40,887 bases of DNA, taken from an uncultured Clostridia bacterium (lineage in GTDB: Bacteria; Bacillota; Clostridia; Oscillospirales; UBA644). The translations under genes were made by a program, and so were the position numbers. The notes beneath the pieces were generated by a model. It made no database searches, was not told where the DNA came from, and saw only the letters and a list, made by a program, of their open reading frames with translations. The stretch spans positions 1-40,887 of the forward strand of contig CALXAO010000009.1 of the NCBI GenBank assembly GCA_944386295.1, written 5' to 3'. Shown here one piece after another: positions 8,337 through 16,175 of the stretch. How positions within the stretch are numbered: the stretch's first letter is position 1; each line of letters starts with the position of its first letter.

Positions 8337-9194
8337 TTATTCTCCGTACCCGGAGACGGTATCACACAGTGCCCGAAAAGGCGCCGAAATCTGTTCCATT
8401 GCAGAAGCCGCCGTATTCTGATCGGAGAATAAGCCAAATACCGCACTTCCACTGCCGGTCATCTCAGCTGCTAAAGCGCCACATTCCCGCAAACGTTTTT
8501 TCCACAGGTCAATCTGAGGACAAAACGACGCGGTCACAGATGCCAAATCGTTTGATACCGCGGCAAACAAATCTCCGCCATCCCTCAAAGCGGACAAAAA
8601 ACGCACCGTTCCCCGGTGGGAAATCGGGTGTTGCAGATCATACGCCCGATAAATCCCAGGCGTAGAAGCGGACAACTCTCCTTTAAGAAGAACAACAGAC
8701 AGCGCAAGCGGCTGCACAATGGGAGTCAACCGTTCCCCAATGCCTTCCGCCAACTGAAACCCACCCCGTAAAAAAAAAGGCACATCCGCACCAATTTCGG
8801 AAGCCAACGGAGCTAATTCATTCAAAGAGCCTGGAATCCCGTACCAGCGCCGAAGTAATCGAAGCACGGCCGCTGCATCTGAGCTGCCGCCGCCCAATCC
8901 CGCACCGGAAGGAATCCGTTTTGTCAACGAAAGTCCCAGGGACGGTTCCCCAATATCATACCGCTCAAAAAAAACCTTCGCGGCTTTCCGGCACAGGTTG
9001 CGGTCATCCGTAGGCAAAGTCGGACTGTCACAAAGCAATTCAAAACGGTCAGCCTCATATAACTCCACATCATCCCGCAAAGACACAGTATGCATCAGTG
9101 TGGAAAGCAAATGATACCCATCCTCCCGCTGTCCGGAGATATCCAAAGTCAGATTAATTTTTGCAAAAGCGGTCTCCCGCAACTTTTTTCCCAT
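8337..9194 (-). CDS. ispE: 4-diphosphocytidyl-2-C-methyl-D-erythritol kinase
   Basis: A 285-residue GHMP-family kinase of the MEP isoprenoid pathway. It phosphorylates the 2-OH of CDP-methylerythritol with ATP. The start AFAKINLTLDISGQREDGYH is the IspE signature containing the catalytic Lys. The phosphate-binding loop PSGAGLGGGSSDAAAVL appears at about residues 91-107, and the C-terminal GSGSAVFGLF motif is present. Length is normal. The start codon follows the aminotransferase stop by a single base. Other MEP genes are not in the window, so the pathway is inferred from this gene alone. Confidence 0.96.
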   Translation of the reverse strand: MGKKLRETAFAKINLTLDISGQREDGYHLLSTLMHTVSLRDDVELYEADRFELLCDSPTLPTDDRNLCRKAAKVFFERYDIGEPSLGLSLTKRIPSGAGLGGGSSDAAAVLRLLRRWYGIPGSLNELAPLASEIGADVPFFLRGGFQLAEGIGERLTPIVQPLALSVVLLKGELSASTPGIYRAYDLQHPISHRGTVRFLSALRDGGDLFAAVSNDLASVTASFCPQIDLWKKRLRECGALAAEMTGSGSAVFGLFSDQNTAASAMEQISAPFRALCDTVSGYGE

Positions 9195-9195
9195 A

Positions 9196-10374
9196 TCAGG
9201 ACAGAGACCGTAAAAACAATTCCAGCCGATTCATCGCCTTTTTCAAATGCTCCAGAGAATAGGCATAGGAGATCCGGGCGAACCCCTCGCCACTCTCACC
9301 AAAAGCGGAACCGGGAACCATAGCAACCTGCTGCTCCTCCAAAAACCGGCGGCAGAATTCTTCCGAACTCATGCCAAACTGACTGAGATTGGGAAACACG
9401 TAAAACGCCCCCAGAGGCTCGAAACAGGGAATGCCCAGTTCTCGGAAGGTGCGGAGCAAATATTTCCGACGCATATTGTATTCTTCCCGCATCCGGTCAA
9501 TATCTTCCTGTCCGTTGCGCAGTGCTTCCACTGCGGCATACTGACTAATAGAAGGAGCACACATAATACAGTACTGATGAATCTTCAGTGCCGTACGAAT
9601 CAATTCTTTCGGACCGCACAAATATCCCATCCGCCATCCAGTCATAGCATACGCCTTGGAAAACCCGTTCACTAAAAAAGTCCGTTCCTGCATTCCTTCG
9701 ATTTGAGCAAAGGAAACACAGGGTTCTTCAGCATAGGTCAACTCAATATAAATTTCGTCGGCAATTACCACGATATCGGTCCCGCGCAGTACCTGCGCAA
9801 TGGCCTCATAATCCGATTTTCGCATAATCGCTCCGGTAGGATTATTCGGATAAGATAAAATCAACAGCTTCGTTTTCTGGGTAATCGCCGTCCGGAGTGT
9901 TTCGGGAGTCAGGCGAAACGAGTCCTTTTCATAAGTAGGAAGGGCCACAGGAACCGCGCCCGCCATCTGAGCCAAAGGACTGTAGCACACAAAGCAAGGT
10001 TCAGGAATTAATACCTCATCCCCTGCCTGCAGCACCGTTCGCATCGCAAGATCAATGCCCTCACTGCCCCCCACAGTTACAACAACCTGAGAAACAGGGT
10101 CATACTCCAACCCAAAACGGGTATGACAGTATTGGGAAATCGCTTCCCGTAGGGGAAGCAAACCGGCGTTTGAAGTATAAGCGGTCCGTCCCGCCTGAAG
10201 CGTCTCCATTCCCGCCTGCCGGATATGCCAGGGTGTTTTAAAATCCGGCTCCCCGATACTAAGAGTAATTACCCCATCCACATTGCCCGCTAGGTCAAAA
10301 AATTTCCGAATTCCGGAAGGCTTCAGGTCCCGGGGCGTGGGTGCCAAGATTTGATTATAATTCAACATGGACAC
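9196..10374 (-). CDS. PLP-dependent class I/II aminotransferase
   Basis: This 392-residue cytosolic enzyme belongs to fold type I, aspartate aminotransferase superfamily. Sequence signs are the SIGEPDFKTPWHI opening, YTSNAGLLPLREAI, the NPTGA asparagine region (SYPNNPTGAIM), the ADEIY aspartate and the PLP lysine in GFSKAYAMTGWRMGY. The C-terminal arginine that binds the substrate carboxylate is in FARISYA. The closest type by feel is the PatA/DapX or AspC-like subgroup, but the amino donor cannot be read from sequence. It starts immediately after the Lrp gene, an arrangement common in Firmicutes. The regulator may therefore sense an amino acid linked to this reaction (inference). Confidence 0.92.
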   Translation of the reverse strand: MSMLNYNQILAPTPRDLKPSGIRKFFDLAGNVDGVITLSIGEPDFKTPWHIRQAGMETLQAGRTAYTSNAGLLPLREAISQYCHTRFGLEYDPVSQVVVTVGGSEGIDLAMRTVLQAGDEVLIPEPCFVCYSPLAQMAGAVPVALPTYEKDSFRLTPETLRTAITQKTKLLILSYPNNPTGAIMRKSDYEAIAQVLRGTDIVVIADEIYIELTYAEEPCVSFAQIEGMQERTFLVNGFSKAYAMTGWRMGYLCGPKELIRTALKIHQYCIMCAPSISQYAAVEALRNGQEDIDRMREEYNMRRKYLLRTFRELGIPCFEPLGAFYVFPNLSQFGMSSEEFCRRFLEEQQVAMVPGSAFGESGEGFARISYAYSLEHLKKAMNRLELFLRSLS

Positions 10375-10375
10375 C

Positions 10376-10864
10376 TCATATATCTAGGATTACCCGTTGA
10401 TCGCATTCTGAAACATTAAAGGTAATCCCTTTATCCTTATATTTATTCAAAATAAAATGGGTCGCAGTTCCAGTTACGCCATCAATTACCGCCAGCTTTT
10501 CAGAAACAAATAGAGCAACATCCCGCATAGTCTTGCCTTCAATGACAACCATCAGATCATATCCACCAGACATCAAATAAAGACTCTGAACCTCCGGGAA
10601 AGATCCAATGCTGCGAGCCACACTGTCAAACCCCTCGCCCCGCTGCAGATGGACCCGAATCTCAATCATAGCCGAAACGTACACCCGGTCGGTTTTATCC
10701 CAATTGATCAGTGTGCTGTAGCCCACAATTGTCCCATCTGCCCGCGCCTCTTCAATAATTCGGCGAACCTCCTGCTCCGGTAAAGAAAGGGCGTCTGCAA
10801 TATTGCCCGGCTCCAGACGGGCATCCCGCTCCAGATGCCGCAATACACGTTCTCTGTTGTCCAT
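10376..10864 (-). CDS. Lrp/AsnC-family transcriptional regulator
   Basis: The product is about 162 residues. An N-terminal winged helix-turn-helix (ERVLRHLERDARLEPGNIADALSLPEQEVRRII) is followed by IVGYSTLINW and a RAM ligand-binding domain ending around FILNKYKDKGITF. The family regulates amino-acid metabolism genes and binds amino acids at a RAM-domain dimer interface. The middle has the GGYDLMVVIEGKT segment typical of the RAM sheet. AAGGAG lies nine bases from ATG 10864; GTG at 10867 is an alternative start. The gene sits between the PHP phosphatase and the aminotransferase, separated from the latter by one base. Probable local control of the aminotransferase is inferred from adjacency only; no operator was identified. 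Confidence 0.9.
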   Translation of the reverse strand: MDNRERVLRHLERDARLEPGNIADALSLPEQEVRRIIEEARADGTIVGYSTLINWDKTDRVYVSAMIEIRVHLQRGEGFDSVARSIGSFPEVQSLYLMSGGYDLMVVIEGKTMRDVALFVSEKLAVIDGVTGTATHFILNKYKDKGITFNVSECDQRVILDI

Positions 10865-10867
10865 CAC

Positions 10868-11686
10868 TCAAAACTCCTTCAATATGGGTTTTCGTTGTTC
10901 AAATACGGTAATTCCGGCAAATCCAGCGCTGCGCACCAATTCAATGGCGTCGTCAATTCCTTTGCCCAGATCTTCTGCCCGGTGGGCGTCACTGCCCACC
11001 GTGATAATTTCGCCGCCCAACTCCCGGTACCAGCGCAAATATTTTAAACTGGGAAAAACAACGGCACAGACATCCCGCAGACCGCTGGTATTTACTTCAA
11101 TTCCAATGCCTTTTTCCGCTGCCCGCTTCAACACTGCCCGAATCTGCTCGTCATGCCGGCTCAGGTCATAGGTTTGCCCTTTCCGGTAAACATTACGCAG
11201 TACATAGGTCAAATGGGACAGGACATCAAAGCCCCCCTGTTCCACCATTTGCAGCAGTTCTGCAAAATATTCACAGAACAGCTGAAAGGTAAATTCCGGG
11301 TCAGTATACTCATAACACATAAAATCCAGCCGTTTGTTCACATTGTGCAAAGAGCCAAGAACAAAGTCCCAGGAATAATCCAACGCATAAGCAGCTAGGT
11401 CCCTGTCCTGTAAAAATTCACCCAACTCCACACCGATACCGATTTTCACGGTTTTCGACCGCCCCCGCAAGGCTTCTATTGCTGCCGGATAGGTGTCACG
11501 ATTAAATATATTCCGCCATACCAAATTACTTTCCGGCGGATAAGGAGACGTAAGACAGCAATCACAATGCTCGGTAAAAATAATATGATCCAACTCTGCC
11601 GCTTCCGCAGCCCACAGCATCTGCTCCGGCGTGGCTTTTCCGTCATGGGAAAACACGGTATGCAGATGGCAATCACACCGATACAT
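10868..11686 (-). CDS. PHP-domain phosphoesterase, histidinol-phosphatase (HisJ/HisK) type
   Basis: A 272-residue PHP (polymerase and histidinol phosphatase) family metalloenzyme. The metal-binding motifs are visible: DCHLHTVFSHDG at the start, FTEHCD near residue 40, HLTYVLR in the middle and GSDAHRAEDLG near the C-terminus. Length agrees with HisJ-type histidinol-phosphate phosphatases. No other his gene is in the window, and PHP relatives also act on nucleotides and sugar phosphates. The histidine-pathway call is therefore plausible but not certain. It follows metK by 16 bases and is followed directly by the Lrp gene, within one operon. Confidence 0.85.
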   Translation of the reverse strand: MYRCDCHLHTVFSHDGKATPEQMLWAAEAAELDHIIFTEHCDCCLTSPYPPESNLVWRNIFNRDTYPAAIEALRGRSKTVKIGIGVELGEFLQDRDLAAYALDYSWDFVLGSLHNVNKRLDFMCYEYTDPEFTFQLFCEYFAELLQMVEQGGFDVLSHLTYVLRNVYRKGQTYDLSRHDEQIRAVLKRAAEKGIGIEVNTSGLRDVCAVVFPSLKYLRWYRELGGEIITVGSDAHRAEDLGKGIDDAIELVRSAGFAGITVFEQRKPILKEF

Positions 11687-11702
11687 TCTTTTGCCCCCCG
11701 TT

Positions 11703-12854
11703 TTATAAATGGTTTAATCCGCAAGCCTGCCGGAGTTCCACTGTCCGGTTGCAGCGTTCCCAGGTCACATCTAAATCCTCCCGACCCATATGTCCGTAGG
11801 AGGCCAATGAGTGGTAAATAGGACGACGCAGATCCAGCGTCCGAATAATGCCTTTGGGCGTCATATCAAACAGCTGACAAACAGCTTGTACAATTTTTTC
11901 CTCTGTAACAATCCCGGTACCAAAGGTATCTACCATCACGGAGACCGGTTCCGCCACTCCGATCGCATACGCCAACTGAATTTCGCAGCGGTCGGCAAGC
12001 CCTGCCCGTACAATATTCTTAGCAATATACCGAGCCATATACGAAGCGCTCCGGTCCACCTTAGTAGGATCTTTTCCAGAAAACGCGCCGCCGCCGTGCC
12101 GGGAATACCCACCATAGGTATCTACAATAATTTTCCGACCGGTCAGACCGCTGTCCCCCTGAGGACCGCCGACAATAAACCGACCGGTAGGATTAATCAA
12201 AATTTTTGTATTTCCATCCAGCATTTTTGCCGGAATTACCGGCTGGATTACCTGTTCAACCATTTTCTTTTCAAGGATGTCGTAATCTACACCATCGGCG
12301 TGCTGCGTTGATAAAACAATTGTGTCAATCCGCACAGGAACCCCATTTTCATACTCCGCTGTTACCTGCGTTTTCCCATCGGGACGTAAGAAGTCCACCA
12401 CTCCGTTTTTGCGAACCGCCGAAAGCCGCTTGGCCAGTTCATGGGCAAAATAAATCGGAAGCGGCATGAGCGTAGGCGTTTCAGTACAGGCATACCCGAA
12501 CATCATTCCCTGATCCCCGGCACCGTCCCGGTCCACCCCCATAGCAATATCCGGTGATTGGCCGTCCAGCGTTGTCATCACTGCACAGGTGTCACAATCA
12601 AATCCGTATTTAGCCCGATCATAGCCAATAGAACGGATAACCTGACGGGCCACGGTAGGAATATCCACCATTCCGCGAGCCGTCACCTCCCCCATAATAT
12701 GAACCAGGCCGGTAGTTACCACTGTTTCACAAGCAACCCGTGCCAAAGGGTCCTGTTCCAGAAATGCATCAAGAACCGCATCGGAAATCTGATCACAGAT
12801 TTTATCGGGATGTCCCTCCGTTACAGACTCGGAGGTAAACAGCTTCTTGCTCAT
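11703..12854 (-). CDS. metK: S-adenosylmethionine synthetase
   Basis: The 383-residue enzyme makes SAM from methionine and ATP. Signature segments are [20 protein letters not shown] at the N-terminus, [12 protein letters not shown] in the middle and the pyrophosphate-binding [17 protein letters not shown] loop. Length is normal. The reading frame stays open upstream to 12926, but AAAGGA is seven bases before ATG 12854 and the protein family begins there, so the extension is rejected. It lies 29 bases after degV. There is no space for a SAM riboswitch directly upstream, so any SAM control would have to act at the operon promoter. Confidence 0.98.
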   Translation of the reverse strand: MSKKLFTSESVTEGHPDKICDQISDAVLDAFLEQDPLARVACETVVTTGLVHIMGEVTARGMVDIPTVARQVIRSIGYDRAKYGFDCDTCAVMTTLDGQSPDIAMGVDRDGAGDQGMMFGYACTETPTLMPLPIYFAHELAKRLSAVRKNGVVDFLRPDGKTQVTAEYENGVPVRIDTIVLSTQHADGVDYDILEKKMVEQVIQPVIPAKMLDGNTKILINPTGRFIVGGPQGDSGLTGRKIIVDTYGGYSRHGGGAFSGKDPTKVDRSASYMARYIAKNIVRAGLADRCEIQLAYAIGVAEPVSVMVDTFGTGIVTEEKIVQAVCQLFDMTPKGIIRTLDLRRPIYHSLASYGHMGREDLDVTWERCNRTVELRQACGLNHL

Positions 12855-12883
12855 TTTCATTTCCTTTCCGCTACCGCGCACAA

Positions 12884-13729
12884 TTACTTTTGAAAAAACA
12901 GGATTCCAAGCGTATCCTTTCCGCAATGAGAGGTCACGGTACAGCCCGCGTAAGTTGTCAGAATTTCCTGAAAAATCCCTTTTTCCTCCAAAATGCTCCG
13001 GGTTAAGCCCGGATAAGTATCATCCAGACAAGTGCTAGTGACAAACACACGCTTCGGATCGGGATCCGCATTTGCCAGCCGTTCCTCTACATATTGCCGG
13101 ATACAATGTTCCATGGTGCCACGATATTTTCCGCACACACCCATTGCCCCATCTTTAAGTTGAATAATTGGTTTCAACTTCAGCAAATTAGCACCAAACA
13201 TCGTTACAGTGGAACAGCGACCGCCCTTGTACATATACTGCAGATCGCCCAAAATAAAGCTAACATCTAATTTTCCAGTCAATTCCCGGCAACGGGCCAC
13301 AATCTTATCTGTGCTTTTTCCTTCCTGAATCATTTCACAGGCGGCCAATACCAAAAGACCAATTCCGGTAGAAAGGGAACAGGAGTCAATCACATCCACA
13401 CCGCCCACCTCTTCCGCCGCAAGACAGGCGTTCTGATAACAAGAAGAAATCTTCCCGCTAATGGAAAAATGAATCACCCGGTCGGCATTTTTCCGCAGCT
13501 CCCGGAACTGCTGTTCAAATGCAAACGGAGAAACAGCTGCAGTCACAGGCAGCACACCAGTAGCAGCAACTTTCGAAAAAATATCCCTCGCTGTCAGATT
13601 CACCCCGTCAATATAGGTGTCCTCCCCAATGGTAATGTTTAAAGGCAATATAGAAACAGAATACCGATCAATCAGTTCCTTTGACAAATCGCAGGAACTT
13701 TCGGAGGAAACTACAATCTTTTCAGACAT
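12884..13729 (-). CDS. DegV-family fatty-acid-binding protein
   Basis: The 281-residue protein has the DegV two-domain fold. The first motif is [20 protein letters not shown]; the central segment [14 protein letters not shown] and the GGRCSTVT loop are typical. DegV/FakB proteins bind a long-chain fatty acid and present it to the kinase FakA for acyl-phosphate formation. No fakA is in the window, so the partner is unknown. It is the first gene of the nine-gene operon, with promoter at 13800-13828. ATG 13729 was chosen over GTG 13738 because the GTG sits against the AGAGAG purine tract, leaving too little spacing. Confidence 0.93.
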   Translation of the reverse strand: MSEKIVVSSESSCDLSKELIDRYSVSILPLNITIGEDTYIDGVNLTARDIFSKVAATGVLPVTAAVSPFAFEQQFRELRKNADRVIHFSISGKISSCYQNACLAAEEVGGVDVIDSCSLSTGIGLLVLAACEMIQEGKSTDKIVARCRELTGKLDVSFILGDLQYMYKGGRCSTVTMFGANLLKLKPIIQLKDGAMGVCGKYRGTMEHCIRQYVEERLANADPDPKRVFVTSTCLDDTYPGLTRSILEEKGIFQEILTTYAGCTVTSHCGKDTLGILFFQK

Positions 13730-13799
13730 AAAAAGCACGCTCTCTTTCTTTTTTCCTCGTTGGCCGGAGACCCAGACAATCCCAGCCTGATTAAATTAT

Positions 13800-13828
13800 A
13801 TTATATCATACTTTTTTTCTTTTGTAAA
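13800..13828 (-). promoter_or_regulatory. Sigma-A promoter of the degV-metK-alaS operon
   Basis: On the minus strand: TTTACA (13823-13828), a 17-base spacer, then TATAAT (13800-13805), with TGA directly before the -10 giving an extended -10 element. The leader to degV is about 65 bases. This is a near-consensus vegetative promoter; assignment rests on sequence only. Confidence 0.85.
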
Positions 13829-13889
13829 GTGTTAATTCGGAAAAAAAATTCAAATTAATCAAAAATTCGGCGGTTTTTTCTCTTTGTTC

Positions 13890-14265
13890 CTGAAAAGTTT
13901 TCCACGGAGTTTTCCCGTGGAAACTGTGTAAACAATTTAAGGGAACATTCACAAAAAATTTCACAAGTTTGAAGATCCAATTTTAAAACAAATATTCGCA
14001 AAACTGCTTTCCACTTCACCTTTTTATGGAAAAATCAAGGGTTATAAACAACTTCCACAGAGTTTTCCACAGTTTTTGGGGAAAACCTTCCTGCATAAAC
14101 GCAGATTTTTCGGCTTGGGAAATTTTTATGCATATTGCAGGAAATTATTTTTTACCGAAATTAACCACTTTTTTTTTTGAAGCTAAAGAACCGAACAGTT
14201 GTTTTTTTTAATGAAAATGTGGAAAAACAGAGGTTTTCCACTCTTTCCACAGAGTTTTCCACAAT
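13890..14265. other. Cluster of DnaA-box-like sequences in gene-free DNA
   Basis: Exact TTTTCCACA occurs at 14063-14071 and 14255-14263, and its complement at 14218-14226. These differ by one base from the classical DnaA box TTATCCACA. Near matches lie at 13898-13906, 14007-14015, 14051-14059, 14234-14242, and 14243-14251. A 16-base module (TTCCACnGAGTTTTCC) occurs three times, at 13900, 14053 and 14245. A 9-bp inverted repeat (TTTCCACGG/CCGTGGAAA) lies at 13899-13923. The region is AT-rich with no credible ORF. No dnaA or dnaN is adjacent and genes on both sides point the same way, so calling it oriC would be unsupported. Confidence 0.6.
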
Positions 14266-14379
14266 TTTGAATATACAAAATCAGTATTGGACTTCGGCAT
14301 TTTGTACAATTCAAAAACAACAAAAAACAGCCGCCAAAATGCACAAAAATCGGCATAAAATTCTGTGCATTCTGTCATA

Positions 14380-14408
14380 TTGACAAATTCAAAAAAATAG
14401 TGTATACT
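14380..14408 (+). promoter_or_regulatory. Isolated near-consensus sigma-A promoter, plus strand
   Basis: TTGACA (14380-14385), exactly 17 bases, then TATACT (14403-14408). Transcription would start near 14415 and read into the hairpin at 14435-14475 and antisense to the 3' end of the PhoU-like gene. No protein gene with a ribosome-binding site follows; an ATG at 14413 would be essentially leaderless. It may make a short noncoding RNA or be a remnant. Confidence 0.65.
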
Positions 14409-14419
14409 GGACATGAAAA

Positions 14420-14475
14420 AAAAGAGGGGTTTGGAACCGGAAGAAAAGAGGCTGTTCGTCTTTTTTCTTCCGGTT
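14420..14475 (-). terminator. Long hairpin, probable terminator of the PhoU-like gene / rnf operon
   Basis: The arms 14435-14450 and 14460-14475 pair over 16 bases (AACCGGAAGAAAAGAG against its complement, one non-Watson-Crick position) around a nine-base loop. On the minus strand it lies eight bases past the stop of the PhoU-like gene and is followed, after a C-rich stretch, by eight consecutive T (complement of 14416-14423). The distance between stem and T-tract is larger than ideal, so a second role is possible. Confidence 0.6.
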
Positions 14476-14482
14476 CACCGTT

Positions 14483-15061
14483 TTAGGCATTTTTCATTGC
14501 TATAAGTACCAGCTGGGAACAAAAATCCAGACAGTCCTCTGAAAAACAGACACACTGCCGCAAAAATACTGCGGCAGTTTCCTTTTCTTTTCCGGAAAAC
14601 TGCTCCTGCAAACGGAATTGCATCCGCCGAGAATCCTCCACTAACCGGTGAGCGCGCAATCTAACGGCAATAGCCGCCGTTGACAGAGGCAAGGGACTAC
14701 CGGCAATATTTTCACAGGCCGCTGCCAATAGGCGCCCCATTGGCAACAGCCGGCCAAGAAACACTGAAGACGGTTGGCCGATACTTCCATGCAGCTGGGA
14801 CAGATTTCCTGCAAGCGAAGCACAAAAAAAAGAAAGCGCGCAAAGGTCTTCCCGTCCAATTGGCGGCAGGAATTCCTTAAACAAGGCCGCAGACATTTTT
14901 TGACTGACCTCAAAACTATCTTCCGCACAGGTACGCAGTTCTCCGCCTAACTTCATCCAAAGGCCGGAAGTACCGGAAAGACCGGCAACCATCTGCACTG
15001 CGGCGTCTCGCAGTAATGTTAACTGGTATTCCAATGTTTCAAAATAAAAATTGCGTTTCAT
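14483..15061 (-). CDS. PhoU/DUF47-like helical protein
   Basis: A 192-residue protein that looks almost entirely alpha-helical. The segment LFKEFLPPIGREDLCALSFFCASLAGNLSQL resembles the DUF47 (TIGR00153) core, in which a TPIDREDI-type motif begins a helical hairpin. The family is a distant PhoU relative and is often linked to Pit phosphate transporters. No phosphate transporter is nearby, so a phosphate role is inference. It lies 54 bases beyond a 46-codon ORF at the end of the rnf operon, with no terminator between, so it may be co-transcribed. The ribosome-binding site AGGGAGG is good, but it and the start codon fall inside a 12-bp inverted repeat (15050-15108). The hairpin at 14435-14475 closes the unit. 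Confidence 0.6.
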   Translation of the reverse strand: MKRNFYFETLEYQLTLLRDAAVQMVAGLSGTSGLWMKLGGELRTCAEDSFEVSQKMSAALFKEFLPPIGREDLCALSFFCASLAGNLSQLHGSIGQPSSVFLGRLLPMGRLLAAACENIAGSPLPLSTAAIAVRLRAHRLVEDSRRMQFRLQEQFSGKEKETAAVFLRQCVCFSEDCLDFCSQLVLIAMKNA

Positions 15062-15108
15062 TTGTCCACCTCCCTATTTGGGATAGTATCCAGTATATGA
15101 AACGCAAT
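15050..15108 (-). promoter_or_regulatory. 12-bp inverted repeat enclosing the start region of the PhoU-like gene
   Basis: ATTGCGTTTCAT (minus strand, complement of 15097-15108) pairs perfectly with ATGAAACGCAAT (complement of 15050-15061), and the second arm is the first four codons of the gene. The 35-base loop contains the ribosome-binding site. If both arms are transcribed, the start codon would be base-paired. It could instead be a protein-binding operator. Function is inferred. Confidence 0.55.
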
Positions 15109-15115
15109 ACAAATT

Positions 15116-15256
15116 TTATGCAAACAGTTGCAAAATCGGGTGAGCGGCAAAAAAGCCCAGTATAACCGCTACAAAACAAAACAGCACAAGTAGGATCACC
15201 TTTCCTTTTCCGCTTGTTCGCCCCGAACTCTGTCCAAAAGACAACCGACGTTTCAC
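15116..15256 (-). CDS. Small single-pass membrane protein at the end of the rnf operon
   Basis: A 46-residue ORF starts at GTG 15256, sharing four bases (GTGA) with the rnfB stop, and has GGAGGG six bases upstream. The product starts MKRRLSFGQSSGRTSGKGK, a basic and Ser/Gly-rich cytoplasmic stretch, and continues into one strongly hydrophobic helix, VILLVLFCFVAVILGFF, with a short AAHPILQLFA tail. Basic residues before the helix predict the N-terminus inside. I recognise no family. Translational coupling to rnfB and its membrane character suggest a role at the Rnf complex, but this is inference. The longer frame reaching back to 15361 runs inside rnfB and is not supported. Confidence 0.72.
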   Translation of the reverse strand: MKRRLSFGQSSGRTSGKGKVILLVLFCFVAVILGFFAAHPILQLFA

Positions 15257-16098
15257 TGTTTTCCCTCCACCGTCAACGTATCTCCCTCTGCCATTTGTTT
15301 TTTTCCAGACCAAATAATATTTCGAGGGCATTTTTCCGCACACAACCCGCAATCGATACATTTGGAATAATCAATTGAGGCAACGCTCTCCTGTACAGAA
15401 ATTGCACCGGAAGGACAATTGCGGACACAAATGCCACAGCCGATACAGCCAACCTGGCAATAATTTCGCACCACAGGCCCTTTATCCTGGGAGCGACACC
15501 CCACCCAAACATCAGTATCAAAAGGCACTAACTTGATCAAATGCTGCGGACATACCGAAACACAGGCGCCGCAGGCGCGGCATTTCTCATACTCGACCGC
15601 AGCAACCCCATTTTCCACCTTAATAGCACCGAAGGGACAGACATGGACGCAGGACCCGAGTCCAATACAGCCATAAGGACACTCTTTGGGGCCATTGCCT
15701 AATTTTGCCACCGAAAGGCAGTCGGAAATGCCTCGGTACGCATACTTCCGCCGGGCAAGGTCTGTCGTTCCGCTACACATTACCTGAGCCCGCAAACGCA
15801 CCGGGGCCTGGGCTGTCACTCCCATAATCGCACCAATTGCATCTGCAGTTTCTTTCCCACCAACCGGGCAGCAATTGACTGGAGCACCTTGAGAAACAAT
15901 GGCTTCCGCATAAGCAGAACAACCGGCATATCCGCACCCGCCGCAGTTGGCTCCTGCAAGACATTGGACAATCTCCCCAATCCTTGGATCCTTTTTTACG
16001 GCAAACACTTTCCCTGCCAGGGCCAAGGCAAGACCCAGCAGCAACGCAAGAATCGCCAAGGCAAGAACTGTCAGAGCAATCACAATCACCGTTTCCAT
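15253..16098 (-). CDS. rnfB: Rnf complex ferredoxin-type subunit RnfB
   Basis: A 281-residue iron-sulfur subunit of the ion-pumping ferredoxin:NAD+ oxidoreductase. It is the likely entry point for electrons from ferredoxin. An N-terminal membrane helix (residues 3-28) precedes the RnfB-specific GANCGGCGYAGCSAYAEAI cluster motif at about 49-67. Further Cys sets follow: CIGLGSCVHVCP, CRACGACVSVCP, CIGCGICVRNCP and CIDCGLCAEKCP, enough for several 4Fe-4S clusters. Length is typical of clostridial RnfB. It is the last of the six rnf genes (order C-D-G-E-A-B), 77 bases after rnfA, and its stop overlaps the start of a small membrane ORF. Confidence 0.97.
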   Translation of the reverse strand: METVIVIALTVLALAILALLLGLALALAGKVFAVKKDPRIGEIVQCLAGANCGGCGYAGCSAYAEAIVSQGAPVNCCPVGGKETADAIGAIMGVTAQAPVRLRAQVMCSGTTDLARRKYAYRGISDCLSVAKLGNGPKECPYGCIGLGSCVHVCPFGAIKVENGVAAVEYEKCRACGACVSVCPQHLIKLVPFDTDVWVGCRSQDKGPVVRNYCQVGCIGCGICVRNCPSGAISVQESVASIDYSKCIDCGLCAEKCPRNIIWSGKKQMAEGDTLTVEGKQ

Positions 16099-16175
16099 TT
16101 TATAACCATCCTTTCTCCGATTTGCGCAATGCGATGCGCGACTCCCACCTTTCGCAAAACGGAATCAGCCTTTTT

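Noticed and set aside
12855..12883. SAM riboswitch upstream of metK
   Set aside because: Only 29 bases separate degV and metK, too short for any SAM riboswitch class.
14026..14414. Short open frames in the degV to PhoU-like spacer
   Set aside because: AT-rich, overlapping on both strands, Phe/Lys-rich, no ribosome-binding sites; they are by-products of T- and A-tracts.
13830..14482. Calling the spacer a confirmed oriC
   Set aside because: No dnaA, dnaN or rnpA nearby, no change of gene direction, and no clear trinucleotide opening elements; kept only as a DnaA-box cluster.
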